NCBI GenBank assembly: GCA_030295235.1
Contig: AP026126.1
Location: 1,674,001-1,738,000 of the forward strand
Origin: Fistulifera solaris
Taxonomy: Eukaryota; Bacillariophyta; Bacillariophyceae; Naviculales; Stauroneidaceae
Direction of reading: 5' to 3'
DNA length: 64,000 bases
Under the pieces are notes generated by a model, which was not told where the DNA came from, made no database searches, and saw nothing but the letters and a program-made list of their open reading frames with translations. A program made the translations under genes and the position numbers. Shown piece by piece: positions 11,430 to 21,591 of the stretch (the stretch's first letter is position 1; every line of letters begins with the position of its first letter).

Positions 11430-12080
11430 CTAAAAGGGCCCGACCATAAGGTCAGCTCCATTACTAATGAATGGTATTTGATCTGGTCTCTTTCCGCGCA
11501 AATTGCTGTAGATACTGTATACTACCAGCGACATGTAACCGATCCACACGAAATTCATGGACGATGCCACCAATGCTCGCGGAAGCGGTTCTCCGGCAAA
11601 CGAACTACCAATGAGCTCGGGAAAAATGAGAGCTAAATCAATGAGAGCAGCTTGTTGAGCATTGAAGCGGACGTTGCGATTCATGTCAGTGTTGAAGCGA
11701 GTTCCCAAGGTGAAAGCCGTAAACAGAATGAGACTCAGAAAGGGAAGTTGTCGATTTATTGTGACGAATGGACCCAGGAAAAAGTCATCAATGGCACCCA
11801 ATGGTGGGATGCTATTGTAAATGAATCGTCCAAAATGATCTCCATCGATCAAGGGAAGCATGTAGGGGATGCATGATTTTACGCGGTCGATACCTTGTAT
11901 TTCATCGTCGCTACTCCACATGGAAAGACGGGGCGAGGAGGGTCTGCATCTTAAACTCGGGTAAGATTTTGTATGAATACGACCTAATGAATGTGTTGAA
12001 ATTGAGAACCCCGATGCGGTGCGAAGGAACGCAAGTAAAACAATGCTGGCAAGAAGAATGTTCGGTTGAAATCGACGCAT
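11430..12080 (-). CDS. TIC20: Tic20-like plastid protein-import channel protein
   Basis: 216 residues from the ATG at 12080. The N terminus MRRFQPNILLASIVLLAFLR is a signal peptide, and cleavage before Phe in RTASG|FSIS fits the ASA-F rule of diatom plastid preproteins. The mature part has SCIPYMLPLIDGDHFGRF, then about four membrane segments (LPFLSLILFTAF, VRFNAQQAALIDLALIFPEL, MNFVWIGYMSLVVYSIYS). This order and VRFNAQQA match Tic20/Ycf60. Tic20 proteins form part of the protein-import channel in the inner plastid envelope. An upstream in-frame extension to 12230 exists but would hide the signal peptide, so the internal Met was preferred. Confidence 0.8.
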   Translation of the reverse strand: MRRFQPNILLASIVLLAFLRTASGFSISTHSLGRIHTKSYPSLRCRPSSPRLSMWSSDDEIQGIDRVKSCIPYMLPLIDGDHFGRFIYNSIPPLGAIDDFFLGPFVTINRQLPFLSLILFTAFTLGTRFNTDMNRNVRFNAQQAALIDLALIFPELIGSSFAGEPLPRALVASSMNFVWIGYMSLVVYSIYSNLRGKRPDQIPFISNGADLMVGPF

Positions 12081-12669
12081 TTTTTCTGTGTACAATATCA
12101 AATTCCGGTTGTATAATTGTACTAGATAAATGTTTCTTCCTAACTCCCAAAAAGGGGCAGTCAATGTGGACAAGATGAATGATAGAAAGTAGGTTTGCAA
12201 ATAAAATAAAGTTCGCTTGTTTTGTTGCATGACTGTTTTACAGGTGTAAAAAAAGAAGAAAAATAATGCGAAACGCGTCGATCTTCAACATGCCTCTGTT
12301 CTGAACCTTATCCCTCGTGTTTTTCGATCCATGAATCATCCATCGCCGATCGCTGGTAGTAGACGGTTGTTTCTGGGGAAACGTACCGGTACTTGCAACA
12401 TTTCAAGTGACAGTGATTTGACGCAGGGGTGCATGCAATCCGAACCGTAACACTGGGAGTTATTTCAATCCGCTAATTTTACCTGCTGGTAAGCGGTAAC
12501 AGGACAATGTCCCGGACATTCGCCAAACGGTCAGATCAGCTCAGCGACATTCGTCTTCCGTAACAAATTGGCATTGGAACAAATAGACAAAAGCGAAGTG
12601 TTTTATCAATTCTCTTACGCGTTAACTGTCTTGAGGACTCCTCCGAAAAGAATTGTTAAAAGACCTACG
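12081..12669. other. Divergent promoter region
   Basis: About 590 bases separate the minus-strand Tic20-like gene and the plus-strand 2OG oxygenase gene, so both promoters should lie here. No TACCWGGTA was seen. An in-frame ATG at 12568 precedes the chosen start of the oxygenase but would bury its signal peptide. Confidence 0.5.
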
Positions 12670-13689
12670 ATGCGATTCCTACTGTTGTGCAGCATCATTG
12701 CATCCGTTTTGACGGGTTGTGTCGGTCAGCTCGTCGAAGAAGAAAGGGTGCTGGAGTATCACAAACGAAACTACACATGGCCGCTTCAAAAATACGTTCC
12801 AGACACTCCCGGCTGGCGACAACTTATGGAAGAGCGTTTTGAGCAAATCGCTCGCCTCAAAACAAGCGGTGCCCGCTACGAAGCATACTATCAAACCGTC
12901 CGATCCTCTTTGTTGGCCCCCAATTTCACCGAACACGGCTTTGGTCTTGCGCGCTGCCCCGAGGGCCTTCTCCAAGCTCTTCGTCAAGGAATTTACGATG
13001 GGCTACCCAATGTACGTCTGGAGGAAAAACAGGACGTCATTACTGGCCCGGTTCCGTGGATGATTGACCGTCCGGATTTGACCGAACGAGTTCTCCGTGA
13101 ATTGCACCCGTATGCCGAAGAGTGGGTCGGTATGGAGTTGACTGCTCATCAAGCTTATGGTTTCCGTCTTTATCGCAATGAGAGTAATTTGTACATGCAC
13201 GTGGATCGAATGCAAACGCATATTGTGAGTTTCATCTTGCACATTGCCTCGTCGGATGACGCGGAACCTTGGCCAATTTTCATTGAAGATTTCAACGGAC
13301 GTACCCATGAGGTCATCTTGACACCGGGAGACATTTTGTTTTACGAGAGTTCCAAGTGCTTCCATGGACGTCCCCGCAAGTTCCATGGCACCTGGTATAC
13401 GAGTGTTTTCGTCCATTACTACCCCAAGCACGGCTGGACCGAAGTAGACCATCGAATGGAAGGACATTACGCTGTGCCTCCTATCTGGGTGGAAGATAAT
13501 TACACGCCTTCGGATCTCCCTGTACTGGAGATGATGGGAACAAGTATGAGAGAGCCATACTGTCCCGATGAATGGTGCCGAGTCAAGGATACAGTCAAAT
13601 GGTCGGGACCGGGTGTGGAGGGATATTGGATCGATCCGACGCAGAAGAAGCATGTTTTTAATCCCCGTCGTGTGAGTGATGAATTGTAA
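12670..13689 (+). CDS. Secreted 2-oxoglutarate/Fe(II) oxygenase, prolyl-hydroxylase-like
   Basis: 339 residues with a signal peptide (MRFLLLCSIIASVLTGCVGQ). The Fe(II) triad is visible as H177-x-D179 in NLYMHVDRMQTH and H232 in SSKCFHGRPRKFHG; nearby basic residues could hold 2-oxoglutarate. ILTPGDILFYES is the usual jelly-roll strand before the distal His. The fold is that of the 2OG-Fe(II) superfamily, near prolyl 4-hydroxylase-like proteins. Several N-glycosylation sequons (NYT, NFT, NES) support passage through the ER. The substrate is unknown. A proline- or lysine-modifying role on secreted or cell-wall proteins is an inference. Confidence 0.75.
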   Translation: MRFLLLCSIIASVLTGCVGQLVEEERVLEYHKRNYTWPLQKYVPDTPGWRQLMEERFEQIARLKTSGARYEAYYQTVRSSLLAPNFTEHGFGLARCPEGLLQALRQGIYDGLPNVRLEEKQDVITGPVPWMIDRPDLTERVLRELHPYAEEWVGMELTAHQAYGFRLYRNESNLYMHVDRMQTHIVSFILHIASSDDAEPWPIFIEDFNGRTHEVILTPGDILFYESSKCFHGRPRKFHGTWYTSVFVHYYPKHGWTEVDHRMEGHYAVPPIWVEDNYTPSDLPVLEMMGTSMREPYCPDEWCRVKDTVKWSGPGVEGYWIDPTQKKHVFNPRRVSDEL

Positions 13690-15467
13690 CAAAGGTCGGG
13701 GAAGAAAAGAGTCAAAAGAAACACCAAATAGAAACAATTTCCGACAGTTTATAGTCAGCTGTTTATTTGAACATCCGAAGAATTATCAATGTCCTTTGTC
13801 ATCCTTTTCATGATCGAAGTGACATGTCATTTTCATCTTTTTTTCTTGTATGGCTGATTATCTTTATTTCACCTTTGTCTGAATCCCGCTTTTCCTGTTT
13901 GTCCTTCCGTGCTAGTTGACTTGTTTCTTCCCAACGACGACTCCAAAAAGATTCAAGTCAAACTCTCCTTTGCGAAAAATACCGCCCTCCTTTTGGAAAT
14001 CTCTTTCGACGCTCCTTTTTCGTGAAGTGGACAAGCAAACTTTCGTTCCCCGTCCACAATGGGAATGTATCCTTTCTTGCACGGCGTGAATGGGAGCGTT
14101 TCACCATTCCCAAATCGAATGGACGCATCACGAATCGCTCGACCTGTAGGCGTATATCAAACACCGCAGTTGTGTGAGTAGGACAAGGACAAGAGACGAC
14201 TACTTATGAATAGAAGTATCGCTGCTGTCACTTGCCTTGTGGTGTCATATCGGCCGCACTGGATTGTGTGTAATGCGCTCCCCCGTAAAGGTCGCCTGAC
14301 GAGGTAACAAGACAGAAGCAAGGAGGAGTGTTTGTGAACAAATAGCTTCAAGGTGCTTTCGCTACTCATGTCAGTCTTACCTCGATCTGTCGGATATCCG
14401 CAAACATGTCCCCAAGGAACGCTCTCGATGACACTCGCCTGAATCAAGTATCATTCACTGGGTAAGATGCCACAATCATTGCGAAACGCACTTGTGTCGC
14501 CGGGCTTGGGGCGATGACAATCTTGTTTGTTTTGCAACTGAAGCACGTCAGACAAGAGCTTTCGCTTGTGTGTAAGACGTTGCGATGTTCGTCTTGGTTC
14601 CATTTTCGATTGAGATGAGAGGAGGGACATTAAAGATTATTGGTTCGTTGGCAAAATGCACTTGGGAAACTCTTCTTTGGCCAATCTCTTGTCCTTCTCT
14701 CAATGAGAAAAGTTACTAAGAAGATTAATGTTTGATCAACAAGAGAGAAAGGACAATCTACTGACGGTGGGGGAAATTGTGTACTTTCGCGGAGGCCCCC
14801 GTAGAGAAATGTACCAAGCAGAGGTGCGTTCCCGTGTCTCCCAAAAGAAAATTGATGTTGTTGTTTTTACTTGCCGAATTACTTTGTATTTAACGATAAC
14901 GTTAAATCATTGATTAAGTATATATTTTATTCCTAATTTTTTAATCGTCAGAATCTAATCTTGACATTCGACTGAATTTTCCACTTTGTATTTAAATTTA
15001 ACTCTTGCGTGAAAGAGCACAGAAAATCTTGGCGTGTGGTGTTTTCACGTACCCAAATAATCTGGAAGTGTAGTGTTGTTACGTACCCAAATAATCTGGG
15101 AGATTGGTGTTTTCACGTACCCAGAAAATATGGGAGTGTGGTGTTTTCACGTACCCAGAAAATATGGGAGTGTGGTGTTTTCACGTACCCAGAAAATATG
15201 GAAGTGTAGTGTTGTTACGTACCCAAATAATCTGGGAGATTGGTGTTTTCACGTACCCAGAAAATATGGAAGTGTGGTGGTTTCACGTACCCAAATAATC
15301 TGGGAGTTTTGTGGTTCAGTGTATTTTGTTTCGGTAGGAGGAAAAAGCAAGAATGTTCGCTTTTTTTCTCCACTTTGCGAATAAATGACAGCGTCAAACA
15401 ACAATAATTTGATGATACTACGAAGGAATAATAATTGAGTCTTGTCGTCAATCAGCAGCATTTCAGA
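13690..15467. other. Long intergenic spacer ending in a minisatellite
   Basis: No gene is recognised in about 1.8 kb. Short ORFs at 13958-14447 and 14728-14913 lack family features. The last part contains the 34-bp tandem repeat listed separately. The spacer lies between the oxygenase gene and the ABC-class ATPase gene, both on the plus strand. Confidence 0.5.
15032..15310. repeat. 34-bp tandem repeat, 8 copies
   Basis: The hexamer GTACCC recurs at 15049, 15083, 15117, 15151, 15185, 15219, 15253 and 15287, exactly every 34 bases. Two subtypes alternate irregularly: copies 1, 2, 6 and 8 have CCAAATAATCTGG, and copies 3, 4, 5 and 7 have CCAGAAAATATGG. Because 34 is not a multiple of three, the repeat is open in several frames without being coding. 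It ends about 160 bases before the ATPase start codon. Confidence 0.9.
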
Positions 15468-17516
15468 ATGTGGAAAGTGGTATTCCGAGAAGATCCTGCG
15501 CTTATGCTGCGAAAGGATGCGGATTTTTATTCGACGAGAATTGTGTCGGCATCATTAGACCTTTCCGTCTTGTTTTCATCAGTGTTCGGGAGCCAGGAAG
15601 TTTGGGCAGCTTTCTTAGAAGGCGGCAAAACAGCGAGAACAGCATTGGCTGATTTTGTAGCAAGAAGACTGGGGGAACGAACGACATCTTTCAGTGAGTG
15701 TGGAATGTATATAATTCAGTGGGCGACTTGGAGTGCGACGATGTCGACCGTAAAGAAAGGTGGAGACCGAGGGCGGCAGACGAACGCATCATCAGTTGTA
15801 CCTTTCATTTTAGAGAGAACCGATATTCGGTGTACATCCAAGAATGAATTGCATATTGGTCTTCGTTTGTTTATGCACGCGAAAGATGAAACCATGAAGA
15901 TCGACATGGATGGCGAGGACTTGGATTTGCATTTACGAAATGCTACCGGCAACTACCTTTCCGAATTATTCGCAACAAAAGAATTTACGAAGGAAATGAT
16001 GAGTCACGTAGCTACGGCTGTCTTACAAGACCGTCTTCGTGGACAGTTGAAAATAGAAAAGGCGGTCGCTTTTGTTGCAAACGGTGCTATTTTGCCTCGC
16101 AAGAGTGGTGCGAGTCATGCTCCAATGGCCAGTCCTCCCGCTGTACCATTTCAAGCCCCTCCAGATAGTAAAATGAACGGCACTCTAAAAGTGTCCATGG
16201 GACGATTACGATCATTTCTGTGGGCCGAAAAACCGGAAATTTCCTTGACGACCTACGATGATGCAAGTAGTAGTATTTGCCTGAATGGATTACTTGTCCC
16301 GGAAGGTATTTCGCTAATTGTTGGTGGGGGGTATCATGGCAAATCGACATTGCTACGAACCATTGCGTGTGGAGTCTACAACAAAATACCGGGGGATGGA
16401 AGAGAGTTCTCGGTCACTGTCACGGACGCTATGACAGTACGCGCGGAAGATGGGCGCTATGTGAACAACTGCAATATTAGCGCGTTCATTTCCAATCTTC
16501 CGACATTGCCCGGTATGTCCGAAGTGGTTGACACAACTCGTTTTTCGACCAATGAAGCGTCTGGGTCGACCAGTCAAGCCGCCAATGTGGTAGAGGCGAT
16601 TGAAATGGGCTGTTCGGCCCTATTGGTGGACGAAGATGTTTCGGCGGCCAACTTTATGGCGAGAGACGGTCGGATGCGCTCGTTGGTCATGGATGAAAGT
16701 ATCACGCCACTACTATACCGAGTCAATGGTTTGTATGCAAGTCGAGGGATTTCTTCGATTGTTGTAGTTGGGGGTGTTGGTGATTGGTTAGATGTTCCGG
16801 ATGCGGTTATCTTGATGGACAAGTATACATGCCGAGATGCCACAGAAAAAGCACGATCCGTGAGTCGACAGTTTTCACATGGTCACGTTCAATATGGAGG
16901 TCGTGGTGTTGTTCATCGGCTAAGTTGGGAAAAGACAGGCACGCCAATTCAACGACGACCGACAGATCGTTTCTTGAAAACGATACATCATGATCAGACG
17001 GGAGTGGCACTGATTGAAGGTAGTCATGCTATTTTGCTATACCACTCCCAGGAATGCAGTTTGGAGCATCACTACCACGACGACAATGATGAAGATCGCT
17101 TGGTAGACATGTCGAAATGTGAACAACTCATGGGCAAGAAATATCAACTGTATGGCTGCGGACTTTGCTTAGTATGGTTATTGGAAGAATCTGGTAGACA
17201 TCCGGAGATCGGGTTAAAGACTCTTCTGGAAAATATGGACACGTGCATGGACGAGACGGATTTTGCTAGTGTCGTGCTCGGTGATGACACCCGCAGTGCA
17301 TCGCTTCGTCATGATACACTGCTGGCGACCATCGGTCACGCCTATCGTCCCCGGAGGTTCGAAGTAGGCCAAGCTCTTACACGATTAAGAGGCATTCAAC
17401 TTGAAAACACACCCGTTGATGATGAGGATGAAGAAGAGAAGGCACGCTTGGCAGAAGAAGAAGAACGCAAGAAAAAAGAGTTGTTGGACCTTTGGAATGC
17501 ACGTCGTAAAAAGTGA
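15468..17516 (+). CDS. ABC-class ATPase (COG3044/PF09818-like)
   Basis: 682 residues from the first ATG at 15468, with a stop codon just upstream. The region KAVAFVANGAILPRKSG is typical of this family. The Walker A-like loop follows in SLIVGGGYHGKSTLLRTIA. A Walker B-like strand, SALLVDEDVSAANFM, comes next, then SSIVVVGGVGDWLDVPDAVI. The family is a conserved predicted ATPase of unknown cellular role found in bacteria and some eukaryotes. The extreme N terminus is less like the family, so an upstream exon or a different start is possible. The C terminus is a charged helix (EEEEKARLAEEEERKKKELL). Confidence 0.8.
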   Translation: MWKVVFREDPALMLRKDADFYSTRIVSASLDLSVLFSSVFGSQEVWAAFLEGGKTARTALADFVARRLGERTTSFSECGMYIIQWATWSATMSTVKKGGDRGRQTNASSVVPFILERTDIRCTSKNELHIGLRLFMHAKDETMKIDMDGEDLDLHLRNATGNYLSELFATKEFTKEMMSHVATAVLQDRLRGQLKIEKAVAFVANGAILPRKSGASHAPMASPPAVPFQAPPDSKMNGTLKVSMGRLRSFLWAEKPEISLTTYDDASSSICLNGLLVPEGISLIVGGGYHGKSTLLRTIACGVYNKIPGDGREFSVTVTDAMTVRAEDGRYVNNCNISAFISNLPTLPGMSEVVDTTRFSTNEASGSTSQAANVVEAIEMGCSALLVDEDVSAANFMARDGRMRSLVMDESITPLLYRVNGLYASRGISSIVVVGGVGDWLDVPDAVILMDKYTCRDATEKARSVSRQFSHGHVQYGGRGVVHRLSWEKTGTPIQRRPTDRFLKTIHHDQTGVALIEGSHAILLYHSQECSLEHHYHDDNDEDRLVDMSKCEQLMGKKYQLYGCGLCLVWLLEESGRHPEIGLKTLLENMDTCMDETDFASVVLGDDTRSASLRHDTLLATIGHAYRPRRFEVGQALTRLRGIQLENTPVDDEDEEEKARLAEEEERKKKELLDLWNARRKK

Positions 17517-17574
17517 AGCATTCCCATGCTTTTCTATTTTGATTTGTTAATGCCAGCTTCAAATAAAAATAATT

Positions 17575-18000
17575 TTAATTTTTGAGAGTCCATTTGTTGC
17601 CATCGGGCCATTTAATACCGGCCGGAGCGGCGTCATCCCATACTCCCTTCAATGCCGGAGGCCCTCCTTTGGGCGAGAAATCGACAAAGATAGTCGATCC
17701 ATCAACGTTACCGGTAAGCTTCCACGCCTTTCCACTGCCATCAGCGGGACATCCCGGGTTTCCGTCGGTGCCGGACAAAGTCGCGGAGGCTCCTTGTACA
17801 TTGATCACTCGTTGGCAATTGGGATGGTTGGGATCGGCGTACGACCCCGTAAAATCTACGGCGTTGGCAATAAGTGGTGCAGCTGCGAGAGACGCCGAGA
17901 ACGAAGCCGCAGCTGCGGCTTTCTGAATGGCTTGCGGTGTCATCCATGCCTGGCTGGTATAAACCATCAGGGCGGCCATCGTGGAAACGAAAATCTTCAT
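17575..18000 (-). CDS. Predicted thylakoid-lumen protein of unknown function
   Basis: 141 residues from the ATG at 18000. The N terminus is tripartite: a signal peptide (MKIFVSTMAALMVYTSQA) before a Trp, a short transit segment, then a second hydrophobic Ala-rich stretch (ASFSASLAAAPLIANA) ending AxA. That arrangement is typical of diatom proteins sent into the thylakoid lumen. The mature protein, starting VDFTGSYADPNHPNCQR, is about 95 residues, Gly/Pro-rich, with two Cys (NC, GC) that could form a disulfide. I do not recognise the family. A role near photosystems is inference from location only. Confidence 0.65.
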   Translation of the reverse strand: MKIFVSTMAALMVYTSQAWMTPQAIQKAAAAASFSASLAAAPLIANAVDFTGSYADPNHPNCQRVINVQGASATLSGTDGNPGCPADGSGKAWKLTGNVDGSTIFVDFSPKGGPPALKGVWDDAAPAGIKWPDGNKWTLKN

Positions 18001-18427
18001 AGTTAAACTGATACGTTTTCGAGTTTCCGGAGAAGTTACAATCAATGGCTCTCGTTCGGAACTATGCAACTGCATACAATTATGTTGTGTTGTGCAACAA
18101 ACACTTTGAAAGACCAGTGATGACGAAGGTTGAAGATCGCCAATTCTATCAAAGCGACATGTTGGTGGATTTTTCTTTCGCTGTGATGATGATGGCATGC
18201 TTTAAATGACTGAGTCACACCCATGAGTCAGTCACGTGGCATCTCGATCACGCATGCGTGAAGTTTGGTTTTGCCTAGCAAAATACCACGGATTTTACTT
18301 AATAAAATGATGACAAGAACAGTTGGTTTCTGATTAGTAATTGAAATTTTTACATTAGATTATTCTAGTAGCTTCAATTAATCACCCCGACGCAACAATC
18401 ATATATTTTCTCTTCGATCGATAAGAT
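18001..18427. other. Divergent promoter region
   Basis: About 430 bases lie between the lumenal-protein gene (minus) and the Yae1-like gene (plus). An in-frame upstream extension of the lumenal gene to 18198 exists, but it would bury the signal peptide and is not favoured. ATGAGTCA and TGAGTCAC boxes near 18210-18235 resemble AP-1/bZIP sites (inference). Confidence 0.45.
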
Positions 18428-18916
18428 ATGGCCACCTGGAAATCAGAAAGCGACGAGGATGAATTCTTTGGCGCTCCGGTCGAGAACGACGGTCAAAGAA
18501 TCTGCGCCGATGGTTTTGAAGTGCAATCTGGATTGGCACAAGCGGAAGCCTGTGCATTAAAAGAACGCCACAAAGTCATTGGATACCATGAAACGTACGA
18601 TGCGGCGAAAGAAAGTGCGTTACAGTCTGGTTTTGAGGCCGGCTATCGCGATCATTTTGATGTCTCGCGGAGGATTGGAGTCATGATCGGTCGATTGGTC
18701 ATGGACGCCAAGCGGAGGGGAGGCCAAGATCAGTACAGTCACTCTATTGAAAGCTCGAAACATACTCAAGCGCTTTTGCTGACGAAGGATCATTTGATGA
18801 GTATTGGTTCAGTACAAGGCGACACGAATGCGAAGGATGCAACAATAAAAGAAAAGAACAGTTTAGAGGAGCTCGAAGTGAAACTCTCTATTATATCAGA
18901 GTCAGATTGTGCTTAG
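18428..18916 (+). CDS. Yae1/Lto1-like Fe-S adaptor protein
   Basis: 162 residues. The central segment GYHETYDAAKESALQSGFEA followed by GYRDHFDVSRRIGVMIGR has the repeated Gly-x(3)-Gly spacing of the Yae1 N-terminal domain (deca-GX3-like). In yeast, Yae1 and Lto1 link the cytosolic Fe-S assembly machinery to the ABC protein Rli1. The acidic N terminus (SESDEDEFFGAPVEND) is common in such proteins. The C terminus shows no known motif. The assignment rests on the short motif only. Confidence 0.6.
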   Translation: MATWKSESDEDEFFGAPVENDGQRICADGFEVQSGLAQAEACALKERHKVIGYHETYDAAKESALQSGFEAGYRDHFDVSRRIGVMIGRLVMDAKRRGGQDQYSHSIESSKHTQALLLTKDHLMSIGSVQGDTNAKDATIKEKNSLEELEVKLSIISESDCA

Positions 18917-18986
18917 CGCCAAGATTACCGAGATGAAACCTTTTAGAAATTTATCGTACAAATTGTAGAGAAGACGAACCTTCGCC

Positions 18987-19878
18987 CTATTCCTCTTCTT
19001 CCATTTCGTCTTCTTCTTCTAAGGCGTCTGCCGTTGGAACATACTGATCCTTCATATTCTTGAGTTGCTTTCGAAGTTTCTCATTGGCCAATTTCTCTTG
19101 TTCGATTGTGTGCTCTAGCAGTCGTTTCTCGGCGCGGACGGCGTCGAGCTTCTTTTGTAGCTTGTTGGTCAACTGTGCGTCATGAACTAACAAGCTCAGC
19201 AAAACAAAACTAAAGAGTCGCAAGCAAGTCCAACACAAAGTACACACGTACCATTTCTTCTTCACTCTCCAATTCCAAAATGATACGACCTTTCTCTTCT
19301 TGTATTTTATTCATCTTTCTCATCAAAGAATTGACTCGACCTTCTTCCATCACCTCTGCTTCCAATTGAGAATGACCGGCCACGGTTCGCATGGCCGCTA
19401 AATCTCCAGCAATGCGGCCCATTCGTTGTCGTTCTCGCTTCAAAACAAGACGAAGTTCTTCCAGACTCATACCCGCTTCTTTGATTTCCAATTCTTTGGC
19501 CCGCTGTCGTTCAGCAGAAGCGGCCGCTTCCATCGCTTTGCGCTGTTCGGCGTGATCCGGGGTCAGAAATGGCATGCGCGGTAATACTGATAGTGGAATC
19601 ATTGGATTGTGATGATGATGCGTCGGGTGATGATGATAATGAGGCGACCCTGGAACCGAACGCGTTGTATAAGGGGACGTCGGAGGATAATGACCAACGG
19701 GAGCTTTTCCTAGTGTCATAACTGGAGAATCCGGGAGTCCGCGTCGAGTGTGCGGCGGGGAATGCGGTATTTGGAACGAATGCGATGTAGGCAGTGCATG
19801 ATCGTTGTTGGCGGACGTGTCAAGCGGACGACTCTCTCGAGCCGCAGGGGAGCTGCTCGTTTGGGGTGTCGAAGCCAT
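18987..19878 (-). CDS. CCDC6-like coiled-coil protein (2 exons)
   Basis: Exon 1 is 19252-19878 and exon 2 is 18987-19172, with a 79-nt phase-0 intron; the product has 270 residues. The spliced junction reads SEEEM|LTNKLQKKLDAVRAEK, closely matching the EEEFLTNTLQKKL repeat of CCDC6 (DUF2046), which fixes the acceptor at the CAG before LTN. A second copy of the repeat is EEGRVNSLMRKMNKIQEEKG. The N-terminal 110 residues are low-complexity Ser/Pro/His-rich. The C terminus is acidic (ALEEEDEMEEEE). In animals CCDC6 is a nuclear/cytoskeletal phosphoprotein. The diatom role is unknown. Confidence 0.75.
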
Positions 19879-20578
19879 TCGTTTTACGTTTGCTTGTCAA
19901 TGTAAGTGAAAATAAACAACTTATGGTAGTCTAAAATGTTCGCAGAAGTGAGAATGCTCAATTCGAACAAATGTGTCAAGTGTCAACAAAGCAAAAAGCA
20001 GCGTTTTCACGTCGAAAAAAAGCAGCTACCTGGTAAAGGAAATCCTGTCGACAGATGGAACCCGGATATTGGTTTAGTTGACATCATCCATTTTTCGGGT
20101 ATGATTGACTGCAATGCAATCAAACCTTTCGCCAACATCGTTAGTTTGCAACAATGAACGATGTTCACAAACAAGTCGAAGTCAAAACGTAGATAATAGC
20201 AAAATACGACGCTTCGAATGTCTACGTGAAATTGACGTAGCCCCCGTAGGAATGCTATCGATGTAGGTAGTCATCGATTTCGATGTCATCAATTCTCGGG
20301 TCCCACAGCAACAAATCTCATTATTTATAACTATTCTCGACATACCTTTGTTGAGATTACAAGCAAGAATCGACGTATCAATTGGAACACCCAACATGAA
20401 AACGACAACAGATGCTATGTTGCGAATTTCTACTCGGATTTTACGTAGGCCGCGTACCAGGTAGGGAAATTTATCGACGGAGGCGAACCCGGATATTGTG
20501 TATGAGCAATTCCTTCACTCCGTACCAGTATCATTATTTTTCCAATCTCATTATCTATACGGCTTGTTATTTACTTCA
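19879..20578. other. Intergenic with a repeated TACCWGGTA-led segment
   Basis: No gene is recognised. Two related segments of about 50 bases start at the TACCWGGTA motifs at 20027 and 20455. Both continue into TCGAC.GA.G and then share GAACCCGGATATTG. This divergent spacer separates the CCDC6-like gene (minus) and the proteasome-like gene (plus). Confidence 0.55.
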
Positions 20579-21527
20579 ATGCGCTCCTACTTCCTGTATA
20601 CTCCAATTTGTTTGATCACAATCATTGTTGATCCATTTGCGACGGCGTCGTCGCTAGCCAACAATAATGACACGCCAGGAAGAGCCGGTACCGAGCTCGA
20701 TCCGTTTGTGACGGCGGCCCCCATGGTTCTTGGAGCTGTTTGTAAAGACGGCGTGGCACTCATCGCTGCGCATACTTCTTCAGCTGAAGAGCCTCTTTTG
20801 TATTCTGTTCATCCGCAATCTTCGGACGATTGGTTCCTCGACTTACCCGAGAATTATGCCGGTCCCTTTCGCATTCGTTTGGTCGATCGATACGGGACGG
20901 TATTTGTAGCGTGTGGATGGAGAGCGGACGGCGATTATTTGTGGGAGAAGGTCAAAGAGGTCGCAGCCGCGGAATTTCTACAACACGGTCCTCCTTCGAT
21001 GACATATTATCGCAAGTACTTGGCATCACAACTTTCTCTTTGCATGGCGCGTTGCGCTCTCTCGGATCAGGTAAGCAAGAAAATGTCTCTCTCCGAAAAA
21101 TATATTGTGTTTTGTCTCTCAATTTTCGCCAATCAATATCTTCACACAGATGCGAACGCTGAGTTCGGCGTGCTTGCTCGTATTTCCTATCATGGACGCC
21201 GCCCTCCCGTCTCTTTGGCTCGTGGATCTGACGGGGGCCTATCCCGTGCGCGCCATCTGTCTCGGAGGAGGACTGGACACAATGAGTGGCGAACCCATGG
21301 CGAAAATGGCACAATCTCGGTTGAGAAAAACGGATATTGACTTCGCTTCCATTACAGTAGAAGAAGGCGTGAACGAATTATTGAGGATCCTTCGAGAACA
21401 AAATGGCAACGATGGATGTCGAGGTACTTTGCTACAAAAGGATACCCGGTTGGAAATAGCGCTATTGAAAGAACAAAACGGCATTTTTACCAGAAGAAAA
21501 ATCGCTTTCCTCCAACTAAACAGATAG
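20579..21527 (+). CDS. Proteasome-subunit-like protein with signal peptide (2 exons)
   Basis: Exon 1 runs 20579-21070 and exon 2 runs 21150-21527, with a 79-nt phase-0 intron (SDQ|MRTLSSACLLV); the product has about 289 residues. The order of strands (GVALIAAHTSSAEEP, IRLVDRYGTVFVACGWRADG, a helix ending YYRKYLASQLSLCMA, then LWLVDLTGAYPVRAICLGGG and VNELLRILREQ) fits the Ntn fold of 20S proteasome subunits, though it is divergent. There is no N-terminal catalytic Thr. The first 27 or so residues (MRSYFLYTPICLITIIVDPF) look like a signal peptide, odd for a cytosolic proteasome. An ATG at 20498 is in frame too. A location in the ER or periplastidal compartment is speculative. Confidence 0.55.
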
Positions 21528-21591
21528 ATGAGGCGAATCAAACATTTTTCGCTATTGCTACAAGTTATAATTCGCGCAGTATGGGCTGTGC

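Noticed and set aside
15009-15384. ORFs across the 34-bp repeat
   Set aside because: Three overlapping frames all translate the same repeat; none has an independent start context or domain.
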